Source of the DNA: Druceiella hillmani
Lineage: Eukaryota > Arthropoda > Insecta > Lepidoptera > Hepialidae
Assembly: GCA_039881145.1 (NCBI GenBank)
Contig: JAYKKI010000009.1
Location: 13,657,001 to 13,721,000 of the forward strand
Length of the DNA stretch: 64,000 nucleotides
Reading direction: 5' to 3'
The position numbers were made by a program, and so were the translations under genes. The notes under the pieces were generated by a model. It was not told the DNA's origin and did no database searches. It was given only the letters and a program-made list of their open reading frames with translations. Shown here piece after piece: positions 22,961 to 33,510 of this stretch. Numbering within the stretch: position 1 is the first letter of the stretch; every line of letters starts with the position of its first letter.

Positions 22961-25559
22961 GGCGAATTTTGCTTATTGAAAAGAGTAAGAGAGCGCCTTC
23001 AGTGCGAAGCGCCCAGGACGAGCTTCGAATTACGCTTAGCGATTACAACTTTACGCTAGATGCCATCATAACATCTATAGAGTGGCATCTAAATTTAGAC
23101 TATTATACAAGATAATATGTTGGGTACGTTTATATTCGCAAGTTATTGTTAATTGGAATATGTTTAGAGATAGTTTTAGATACAATTGAACTTAGTCTGA
23201 AACTATAACGCGAACTTAAATGAACTAGGATATATTTATATTACATATATATTCAAATTAAGGCGTTTTCCAAAAAAAAACATATTCATTAAAACCCTGT
23301 AAAGGTTTAACCGGCTTCGCCAAATTTTGTTAAAAATTTTGATGGGACTCGTTTCTAAAACTAATCGGAATGGGTTAAGTTAGTGAGGTGAATAAACCGA
23401 CAAAGAGATGTGTAAAGGTATTTCCTAAATGTTTCTTTAATTATACTGAAATTCAGTTTCATTCATTTAGCTCAACGTTTTGTTGAATAGATGGACAATA
23501 TTAATTAATCTAATACTCCTCGTAATAATGATCGGTGTTATATTTTAGTTAATAGATATTTATATGTAGCAATATCTTGTTTAACTCCTGTAGATGCGAT
23601 ATAGAGCAGTAATTGGTTTTTAATCTGATTAACGAAAAAAACGGTAATTATAATTATACAGAAAGACGGATACAATAACACCCTGAAATGCATACTGAAA
23701 TCCTTATTTTCATAGAAATAAATTTCTGTGCTGCAGTTAATTAAGCAAATTGTCGACAAACTGAGTCTGTGTAAAAATATGCATTCACGTTATAAACATT
23801 TTATTAAAAATAAATATAGAAATATCCACGCACATAATTCGATTATTACTAAATGTTTGTTCTAAAACAAATACGAATACGTTCGCTTGTACAACGAGAT
23901 ATCGCCACGTCTCTTAAATCAACTTGGCTTACACGTGAAGCAAGCCACAGAAGAGTAGAAAGTAATTTGTAACTTCAAAATGACGTTTGGATATATCGAT
24001 ATAAACTATTAGATATGTTCTTACGAAAATTTTTCCAAAGATACTCCTCATATGGATAATTAACGCCATTTATATGATTTAATACGACCAATGATGAGTA
24101 ACTATTAAACTGACAACTGAAAAAGATATACATGACGTTTTGCATGAATGAATTTTTGTTTTATGTCCCATGAATACTTTAAAAAACATGGCTCTATTAC
24201 ACCTTCCTATATTTTATGTCAATTACCTGACAGTAATTGTACCCGAAATTTTAAAATCTTTCTCTTGTTTTTTTGTCAATAACAACATACATTTGATTAT
24301 AAGATAGCATCCACGCTGATGACAAACGTAGTTCTTTTATACCAACCGAAATATACAATACACTAATATATTAGTTTTACTTACTATACGACTACTATGT
24401 AATACTTGCTAATGATGTAAACGTAATTCCGTCATCAGCTTACAAATATTTGCTATTTAACCTAAATTTAATTGACATGGTTGACTGGAAGAGATTGCTC
24501 ATGTAGCAATAAGTCCACCATATGTACTATACAAAAAGGTAATAAATAAATAAATCAATCAAGGTAAATCAGGAAAAAAATACAAAATTGTCGTATAAGA
24601 AAGGAAATATTTATTGGAGATAATATGTATAATGTGTGAATTAATGACTTGAAAGTATATGTGTTCATAATATAAATTCCTCCAGTGTGAATTTATTTCC
24701 TTATGAGGTTTATTCAAAGATGCCCGATAGGTTTCTCCTCGTTTTATACTAAACAAAATTTTGCTTACAAAGCAGGTATGGCATACCTGTTACCAGTCAA
24801 GTATAAGGTCATTCTGAGTAATTTTAAAATGTGCATATTATTTTTCTATTTTTAGTGGTGTACCACTTGCAATGCCGCTTAAATCAACATCTTGGCTTGT
24901 AAATCATTACTCAATTCCTTCAGATGGTTATCAATATAAGTACAACGATTGAATGGCAATGCGAATTTAATATTAAACTACTTAGTATATAATTGAACTA
25001 TTGTTGACCTACTGTCACCAGATTAGCCTTTCAAATGTAATTTAATTTCTGGAAGTTATTTATGTAATATACATTTGAATAAAACTTTTGATTATACTTA
25101 CACGTCCTTTGCCTACGTCTTTCCTAGATTTATAAAGTTGTATTAATCTGTTCTCTCACGGTTTTTCTCATTTAACAAGAGCTGAAGTCATGAAAATAAA
25201 AACGTTAGTAAAGTAGGGCTAATTCATAGTTCTATACTTTATATTAATGCATTATACTTCATAGACATGCTTGAAGTCATTCATGGTAGTTAACATTTTC
25301 CTTTTGAAATATAGCTAGTCCGATAAACATTAAGCTTACAGATATAAAAAAACTCTATATTAAGTCAATCTATCGCCAGTATCTCCATTTACATTCATAT
25401 TTACATAACATTCGATTAACTATTTTTCCGTAGAGCCTTATTAAATACTTACTCGGTACTTCGAAAAATGTTCACTTCCTCTACCATAACGGAATTAATA
25501 AAATTCAAACTGTTACATAACGCCTTTGCACGGGCGTTTTGTCAGAATTCCTTCATAAG

Positions 25560-25920
25560 TATTATTTAACAAGCGAATGTGAAAGAGAGCTAACAATTAT
25601 TGCCCAGCTCGAGGACGCAAACGGGAACTAAAAGACGAACTTTGCTCATTGAGTGAAGCAAAAGTATGCGACTTGGGCGGGAAGCGTCGGGAGTGTACAA
25701 ACTACAATCCGTGCTCGCAAGTTTGTGCAAGATTCTCTCATTGGGTTTTAGTACTGTGATGTTGCGGTTTATTAAATGTAATATGAGACGCGGGGGCAGG
25801 TCTGAGTCGGGGCGATAATGTCGCAGATGACGTCGGTTTGTTAGCACGACATTGCGTATATTGTCTTGTAAATAGAGAACGGTTGGTGGGTATGAAGTGT
25901 TACAATGTAATTAAAATACA
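25560..25920 (+). repeat. E module, copy 4; contains a paralogous empty site
   Basis: It carries gaactttgctcattgagtga, gcgacttgggcgggaagcg, aagtttgtgcaagattctct, then gatgttgcggtttattaaat. Positions 25,898-25,909 (tgttacaatgta) align with the single 12 bp target tgctaaaattta that is duplicated around the palindromic element at 63,606. This copy therefore shows the pre-insertion state. Confidence 0.85.
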
Positions 25921-26022
25921 GGTAAGGTAGTGTCTTATTTATATCTCTAATTTGAAATATGATTTTATCTGCGTATACGTTATGTCGTTGATTTGCTAGC
26001 AGTCCCCTATGCCTTTATCTAC

Positions 26023-26090
<68 letters not shown>

Positions 26091-26133
26091 ATATATATAT
26101 ATATATACACACACACACATATATATATATATA
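26023..26133. repeat. (TA)n microsatellite with CA interruption
   Basis: About 110 bp of TA with an internal (CA)6 tract. It directly follows the E module, as at 63,994. Confidence 0.97.
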
Positions 26134-26139
26134 CACCTT

Positions 26140-26870
26140 TTCGATATTTTACAATGCTATTTTTAAAAGAAAAGGGGCATTATCGCCTTTATAAAGTGGT
26201 ATGCGTTATATCAACATATACACGTATAAATTAATCAAAATTATGTAAGGTGACTAAGTGAACGCCGTTGAAATAACAATTGAATTCAGCATTAAATATA
26301 AGCTGTGAGCACCGTATGCAACATCGTTTCTTATAATATAACCAGTATCACAATCGTCGGTTTATCTCTTGGTACTAATCAACGCATAACGAAATTTGTG
26401 ACTGAAGCTGGTAATAACAATATTGAAATTGATAATACAATCGACTATTCTTATAAGATTTATTGCAGATTGTTCATCCATACACCTCGTTAGGCAATAC
26501 GGATATCAATTTGATATTGTAATGCGAGCAAATACTTTTACAAAAATATTAAATGCGCAAGTACAAATATTTTTTTAAATTGAATACATAAATTTGTATG
26601 TATATTCGTTAGAAATTATGAGAAGTTTCAAAAACTGTTGAATAACTTTTCTAACACATTTGGCTACAGAAGTTGAATCTACATGATATTCAAATATTTA
26701 AATAAGAAATATCAAACCGGAAGCCTTTATGCTAAAACACCTCAAGAGACAAAGTTTAATTTATTAATTTTTTAATTTTTAAGTTGGTATCGTGTTAGTA
26801 AATGTATTTCCACATATCAATAATAAGTAATAAAATCAAGAATGTAGCAAGGCTTCGTGGCATTATTAAC
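26140..26870. other. AT-rich stretch with no recognised feature
   Basis: A short plus frame (26305-26493, 62 codons) has no recognisable domain and is not called as a gene. Confidence 0.4.
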
Positions 26871-26873
26871 TAA

Positions 26874-27105
26874 CTACAGTGACATTGTATAAGTTTATTT
26901 GCAAAAAATATGACATGCCCCGCAATAGAAGATAAATAAAATGCTTAACGAAAAACGTTCAAATTTAGAGAATGGGATGCTTGAGCAGAACATTTTTACA
27001 ATCTTGTTAGTAAACGCAAAAGATTTTGGAAATTCCGCTTAATTGTTAAAGTTTTATAACCAAATTTAGACAATACATTCAGCACATTATATTCTTGGAA
27101 ATGGC
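26874..27105 (+). repeat. A module, copy 4 (diverged)
   Basis: It contains acagtgacattgtataagttt, then ttgcaaaaaatatgacatgcc, then tttttacaatcttgttagtaa and ttaattgttaaagttttataa, in the A-module order. Confidence 0.6.
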
Positions 27106-27109
27106 ATTA

Positions 27110-27900
27110 TGCTCCTCGTGTCTGACTTACTGTATAGCTGAGCTATTTCATATTTTATTGTGGACTTTAAATTTGGCCACGAAACTTTTCAAAAGTCTCT
27201 AACAAAATATTAAAAACAAGCAGTTTTCAAAGAAATTATACAAAAAAAAAGGAATGAAGTAGTTGTGAAGGAAATTATTTAATAATATTTAATATATGGA
27301 TAGCTAACAAAGCCTGAGAAGATGTGAAAACTGATTACGAAATTTGATGGTTCGAAATCAAATTACCATCTTTTCGTGAGGCCTTGACAGTTCTTCTTTG
27401 TTTATTATAAGTTGATGTATGCTCTATTATTCCTCAATGAGCTAAAACTGGAATACTTTCTATGTCTAAGTAAATTATCTTTTTCTAGAAATCCATAGTA
27501 ATTATAAATTGACATATGAAAACATCTTTCTGTCAGAAAGAAATATTTTTGCACCCTTATTACCATAAAGTAACTAGCAATTTTACATCGTCCCTGCGCT
27601 GCGAAAGTTGGGTTATCTAAATTTTCAAACTTCAACTGATGTAAATTTAGGAAAGTTTCACAGAGTTTTATAAAAAATGATCGTGCTATGATTACTGATA
27701 CATAAATATAAATTTGCACGTAATTAAAATGATTTATTGGAGTAAATTCTGTACCGCCATCTAACGGAGAATTGTAAAACTACATATTCATGGACTGCTT
27801 AAAAATAAAAAGATATTACTCTAAATTAACATTCTTATTTAAATAATTGTTCAATTATAGTATTAATTTTATATCTTCTGTTACACATGATACGGCTGAA
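27110..27900. other. AT-rich stretch with no recognised gene
   Basis: The minus frame 27405-27719 (104 codons) has no motif I recognise and shows no splice or promoter context. It is left uncalled. Confidence 0.4.
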
Positions 27901-27904
27901 AGAA

Positions 27905-28560
27905 ATTACGGGTGGTATTGAAAGAATATGAATATTGCTCAATGACGAAACTCCTTCTAGTTGTGCTTTGATCTAAGCTCAGAGATATTATTATATTTTT
28001 AAAGCGAAATGTATAACGGAAAATACATTTCAAAAATTTATATTTTATTAAGTGTTTATTCATCGACATCTGAAGGTATCCCCTCCATAGGCAAACAAAT
28101 ACAATAACGAATTGGATAAATAGCCTTTAGTTAATAGGTTAATATATTTAAAAAAATATGTATTCAAATTAAAAAAACTGTTGTTCAAGTGTTCAAGTTA
28201 AATCGACTGATACATGAATATAAAATAGGGTGACAGTAAAAACTAAAGGCTATTAGTCAAATTTGCTATTGTATTTGTTTGCCTATGGAGATGTGGGATA
28301 CATTCAGATCTTCATGAATAAATACTTAATAAAATATAATTTTTTTAAACGTATTTTCCATTATAAATTTTCACATAGGTTACGATCACTATTTCCAGGC
28401 AAAATAAAGATTTAATGGAGAATTTACGCAACAATAATATCGCTTAAATATAATAATTTGTTTTCAGTATTTTCACTTCAATTAATAAATGGGAATAGCC
28501 GACTACTCAGTTAATTGCTTAATCAAAAATTGTACTAGTAAATTCAATACCACATTTTAA
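27905..28560. repeat. Degenerate long inverted repeat (foldback), arms 230-320 bp
   Basis: The sequence at about 28,010-28,140 is the inverse of 28,240-28,375. Both contain cctccataggcaaacaaata or its complement, tttattaagtgtttattcat and atagcctttagtt. The similarity continues outward in patches to ggtggtattgaa near 27,911 and its complement near 28,545. A ~90 bp insertion sits in the right arm, and the arms are separated by about 100 bp. It is probably a decayed foldback or MITE-like element. No target duplication was identified. Confidence 0.8.
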
Positions 28561-28922
28561 AAACCTCAAGCAATAACCGCATTTGATATTTTAAATACTT
28601 GCTCAATTATTTCTAAGCAAACTTATAAAAAAGATAGAACCAAATTTATTACCAATGGAAACGTCAAAAACCTGAAATTTAATTGAACAAAATTGAATGA
28701 AAATCAAAGAAAATTTCATGGCGATAGTTAGTATATCTTAACTCGTATCAGGCATTACCATTTCTTTCAGAAACAATTTGATGTCATAACTTGATATTGA
28801 GCATAGTGATAATGGCCGCACTATAGTTAGAAATTAAAAATATTTGTTTTAACATTATTATAATTCACAATTAAATGAAACTACGTGATGTAGTATTATT
28901 TCTACTATCCTTAATTTCTTTA

Positions 28923-28963
28923 CCACGACCTAGGTTTCGTTGTATTACAACATCTTCAGGTGG
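28923..28963 (-). ncRNA. Hammerhead ribozyme-like motif, minus strand
   Basis: This is the reverse complement of the plus-strand motif in the right arm, complete in all boxes: CCAC, CUGAAGA, U, GUUGU-AAU-ACAAC, GAAA, CC-UA-GG, UC, GUGG. It would be made only if the minus strand is transcribed. Confidence 0.78.
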
Positions 28964-28992
28964 GATATTAGCAAAGATTCTTTGCTAATATC

Positions 28993-29033
28993 CCACCTGA
29001 AGATGTTGTAATACAACGAAACCTAGGTCGTGG
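28993..29033 (+). ncRNA. Hammerhead ribozyme-like motif, plus strand
   Basis: Type I layout. Stem I pairs CCAC (28993-28996) with GUGG (29030-29033). The CUGANGA box is 28997-29003. Stem II is GUUGU/ACAAC (29005-29009 and 29013-29017) with an AAU loop. GAAA is 29018-29021. Stem III is CC/GG plus the A15.1-U16.1 pair. The cleavage triplet GUC ends at 29029. One extra U (29004) sits between A9 and stem II. Some natural hammerheads, such as that of chrysanthemum chlorotic mottle viroid, have an extra base there. Stem III is closed by only UA, but CCUAGG is self-complementary, which favours a dimeric (double) hammerhead. Confidence 0.82.
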
Positions 29034-29139
29034 TAAAGAAATTAAAGATAGTAGAAATAATACTACATCACGTAGTTTCATTTAATTGTGAATAATGAAT
29101 TTCTACAAAATTAACGCCAAATATATTCAATATTATTAT

Positions 29140-29915
29140 AATTGATATTGTTTTCGACAATGCATTGCGATAATTTTATAAGAAAAAATACAGCATTCGA
29201 AATATTTTTTTTAAATTCATATCAGGTTGCCTTTTTAAAATTTTACATTGCTGAGAATATTATATGGAGAATTTTTAAAAATATATAAAAGCGTTTGGCG
29301 CAAAAACTTGAAACGTTAAAATATCTCTTTAGCAAACACTCAATAAATACCTTGCCTTGTCTATCTTCGAATCTGCAAAAGTTAAAATTATGAAATAAAT
29401 AACAGTCACTTAAAAGCTTTAAGTTGGGAAACGGAACACTATAACGACAAATGCAAAATTTTCACTTTTTGAAATTTTGCCGAATTCTATTTAGCGAAAT
29501 TGTTTTGCCTAGTATAATTTGGTTATTAAACATGGTGGAAAATAATAAAAATATTTGTGAATCATTTAATAAGAAATAGGTTCAAAATATTTATACATGC
29601 CTTAGTACTTCACAAGTAAATTTTTCTTAATAACATGTATCGTCATTTGGAAATTATTCAAACAACATGCCGTTAACTGAAAATAAGTAAAGTTCATATT
29701 TTTGTGGTTGGAATGTAAAGAATTGCATTTTAAAGAAGCCGGGGCAAATTACTATTTTTGAATGTCTTTTAATTATCATTTATCAATTGATTACCAAACA
29801 AAAATTTTAAGACCCTTGACAGATCTAACAATAAATGTTCATTACCATGTAACGTATATATAAATATTATTAAATTGAACACAATGCCAAAGTTCATATT
29901 AACACAAAATAGCCT
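29140..29915. other. AT-rich stretch with no recognised feature
   Basis: No repeat or coding signal was recognised. Confidence 0.4.
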
Positions 29916-30025
<110 letters not shown>

Positions 30026-30534
30026 TTTATACACACACATGTATACACGAACATGTATGAAAGCTGTTAAGAGTTCTACTCGTTTTTAATTTAATTATCT
30101 TACTTTCATAAGACTGTATTTTGTGCGAGTGTGCTATTTCCATGTAAGTAATGGAATATTAATGAATATCGATAATTAGCATTTTACTCGTCTTAAAGTT
30201 ATGTATTTGTTATCACAACTGCGCGTAAAGAATGTTAAAGAATTATTTCTGCAGATATCTGTTATATACATGTTTTAAAGAAAATGAAATGGATAATTTC
30301 AATGAAAATATAAATTAAGTGTATATTCCTTAATCTAAAATGGATATTTTAAATTTAAAACCTATCCTTATTTACCTGGAAATCACAATAAGCCATAACT
30401 CTTAATTTTTTGATGGAAAAAATTAGAACAGAATATAAAGGATCAGCGTTAACAAGATTTGTATTTAATAATCATACTAAAACCATTTAATTCTACATGC
30501 TGAAGTAGTGAAATTAATAACAGGCCACGTCTGT

Positions 30535-30865
30535 ACACAAGTTAATTAAAAGCGCGCACACGAGTTAACTCAAAAGCTTGATTACCTTCATTAACTCAAC
30601 AGGCCAAATGTGATGAGTAATTTTTGTTATAGTCACTTCACAAAATGTTCATTTTAACTCTGACCGAGTTTCTTTAGAGTTAATTAAAATTTATCCTTTG
30701 TAATATTTAGGTTATAGAGTATGCTGGCTTTAGCCAATCGTGCGCCGCTAGCTACTCAGATTTGCTAATTAAAATCTTTTGTTTTGAAAAATGCTTTCAG
30801 AGATCATTTTTTCCTGATGGATGTTTAACAATATATTAGCAAATTTTCAAAAAGTTGGTCGTTGT
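30535..30865 (+). repeat. F module, copy 1
   Basis: It shares aaaagcttgattaccttcat, taactcaacaggccaaat, gatgagt, cacttcacaaaatgttca, then gctggctttagccaatcgtgc and cagatttgctaattaaaat with 47,630-47,930, in the same order and orientation. It is non-coding. Confidence 0.75.
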
Positions 30866-30869
30866 TGGC

Positions 30870-33290
30870 TTAAGATTTTATTACTCGATTTTTTCTGTAG
30901 ATTCATTACGAGTAAGACACTAAAACGGAATTATTTTTTTAATAGCTACTTTATTTCGATAAATGACTAGAAGATTTATCAATATTTTTCTACATTTAAT
31001 TGTTTCGACTATGCTTTCTCAATAATATACATAAATACTTAAAATTACTTTAAATTACTTGAAACTACAAAAAAATCACTGCAAGCTAGAGAATAAAGTT
31101 ATTCCCAAATAAATTACCATTACATTCTGACGGGTTATTTCGTATTGTTTTATGATATTCCATATCGTCTCATTTACTTAATTACTATTAATTAAATTAA
31201 TTACTCTGTAGTGCTTTGATTTTTCTAGATTTCTTAACAATTTTTATCTACTCTCAGTGCTTGGAAATAAGCTGCAATTTTCCATTATTGAAGATCTAAT
31301 CTACTAAAGACAATTTCATAAAATGGATGTTAACAATATTTCATACCGAAACTTAATTTTACTTTAGATATTATATGAAAACCATCCATGTTTTTAAGAA
31401 ATTATGTCTTTTTTAACATTGCGTTTCCTAAAGGAAAAAAAAATCTCTTATAAAATCACTCAGGCGTCATAACCGTTTTATTTTATGAAATCATTGAACA
31501 TAGAAATGTGAACTCTATAAGATATTAACATCTATTATAAAACGTAATTGAATATTTACACACGAAAATATTTAAATAATATTTTAGATAGGACGAGTAA
31601 AATAAACGAACTTATTTTATGTTCTTTGAGATAGCTTTAGAGATATTGCTAAAAGCGTATATTAATTAAAAAATTTGACATAAAAATTTTAAATTTGACT
31701 TAATAAGAGAATATTAAATAGCTTGTATTTCAATAGTTAAAGCTAAAAAAATTAGATATATAAATGAGGTAACTGAATTTTTATTTAAATCATTTGAATA
31801 AGCAAGTTAGGAAAAGACATCGCATATCCGGTGCATAAAAAAATTATAATGTAGTTTTTTGTGTTAAAATATATTAACATGTCTCTCCACTAGGTATAGT
31901 TATATTCTAAATTTATTCCATATGACGTCTTTTAGTTATAGCAGAATCATCGAATTCTGATGCTATCTAGTTCAGCAATTTTAAATGCATTAAAATAATT
32001 AGTTAAGCATTAAAATAATTTATAGCTGTTGACATTTTTTGCTGCTGTTGTGTTAATGTGATCAATCCCTTATTTTTTGGCATCATGGGATAAACATTAA
32101 TCTTTCAAGAAATTCTTTGACACTTCACAAGGCACTCAATACTCGTGACAAGAAATGCCGTTGAAATATTTAGTTTTTTTATGTTACTTTGAAATATATG
32201 TTAAAGTCGCTATATGTAGAAAATTCCAGACACTTTAGTAGAATTGTTTTTTCTGAATTGTAAATTTACCGTTGTCGTTTCTTTGTCAACTTTTTTTTTC
32301 TTTTTGAAGTATTTTTTAAAGTATTGCATCAATTGGAAATTTCAAGATAAAATTTTATAGATATATTTCATTTCATTTTTACGTTCATTGTTCTATGAGT
32401 TTTAGCAATGAGAAGTCATAATAGTAATTGTAAATCCGACTGAATTTAAAATTATCTCTATAAAAGCAAGTCAAGAATAAAGACATAGTTTTGTTAAATA
32501 ATATATTTGTTAATTGGCTAGTTACAGCTAGAATTAAGAAGTAAGCTCTGCAATTGGCTTGCCTGCATCGAATAATTTGAATGAAATGGAGTATTTCCCA
32601 ATCTAGATGTACTTAATTCTAAAGTATCTGTTGGAGATATTGAAGATCTCAAGTATCACCAGGTGTTCGAGATTTTTAATGCCGGTAAATGTTAACAGTT
32701 ATTATATATGGTGATCGTAATATGCGGCAAAAATTAATTCATAATTGGAAACCGACAAATATATTCTGTATAATTAAAAAAGTCAAATACATGTTGTTTT
32801 GAGCTAGATAGGAATAATTTTTAATAAGGGGTAGATTAATATCGCCTAGCTTAAGTTAATAATATTATTTTCAGGATAAATTATCCACGTAGCTCTATGC
32901 TATTTTCATGCATCGCTATACCAATACCATTCCCCTAAAAATAGATTTGATTACTTATGAGATTCTTGTGATATTTTTTGGTCAATGTGTCATCTTCTTT
33001 CATGTCAACAATTGCAGCTAAAATCACATACAGTTATGACAAAAGGACGGCGTAGCAGAATTATCATGAAAGGTTCACATGTTAGTTTTGAAAATAATTT
33101 ATTTTTTTAATACCAGCTTCTATAAATTTATTTTGCAAAATACACCGCCGCGTTACACCCACGAAATATCCCTGAAGCACACGTTGCGCACAGATTCTTA
33201 GTCGCTTAAAGCCCTGCTGTCTAGTTTTTACCTCACGATTTTTAACATATTTTTCCCTTTTAAACACTATCGATTTTACTTTAATTTATT
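30870..33290. other. Long AT-rich stretch with no recognised feature
   Basis: About 2.4 kb without a recognised domain, RNA or transposon. A 14 bp direct duplicate (gcattaaaataatt) occurs near 31,986 and 32,008. The minus frame 33082-33267 is unrecognised. Confidence 0.45.
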
Positions 33291-33299
33291 ATATACGTT

Positions 33300-33345
33300 C
33301 AGAGGCGGGACCTGGACTTTGGGGGCCCGTGGGCTAACACTACTG
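33300..33345 (+). repeat. Putative hAT left terminus
   Basis: The sequence cagaggcgggacctggactt followed by tgggggcccgtgggc has the CAG-x-GGCGGA-like start and the G/C-rich subterminal region typical of ZMYM1-type hAT elements. It lies just beyond the 3' end of the hAT coding relic. The preceding 8 bp (tatacgtt) would be the target duplication, but I did not find its partner. Confidence 0.6.
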
Positions 33346-33510
33346 GGGGGCTTACCTAATTAATCAAAATAATTGTAATTTTGTCAAAAAGATTGTTTTC
33401 CATAATGAGTAATATAAAGGAAGTTATAGCAAACATAAATAGGGCAATAAAATATTAATTATTTATTAAGTATGACTTAGGAATAAATATATTACATAAA
33501 TTATAAAGCT

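Larger units (their letters stand above)
22450..26020 (+). repeat. Macro-repeat block I (A-B-C-D-E), paralogous to 57.6-64 kb
   Basis: Collinear similarity with the right end of the window runs through most of this block. 22,785-22,960 matches 59,610-59,780. 23,150-23,980 matches 60,290-61,120. 24,700-25,340 matches 61,340-61,930. 25,420-26,020 matches 63,080-63,990. The best stretch (25,640-25,850 against 63,310-63,520) includes the shared aagtttgtgcaagattctct and ttgcggtttattaaatgtaa. Identity looks to be about 70-85 percent, with indels. No coding capacity is shared, so the block is a non-coding repeat or an old segmental duplication. Confidence 0.88.
28866..29131 (+). mobile_element. Palindromic hammerhead element, copy 2 (266 bp)
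   Basis: A palindrome of two ~112 bp arms (28866-29090, axis at 28978) is followed by a 41 bp unique tail ending atattcaat. It is flanked by an exact 12 bp direct repeat, attattataatt, at 28854-28865 and 29132-29143. The arms differ by only about one base. Each arm contains an intact hammerhead-like core. No transposase or reverse transcriptase is encoded, so the element is non-autonomous. It would be called a MITE by structure, but a 12 bp duplication fits none of the usual cut-and-paste superfamilies. Confidence 0.95.

Noticed and set aside
27340..27370. A ggttcgaaatc string resembling a tRNA B box
   Set aside because: No acceptor stem, D arm or A box of the right spacing could be found.
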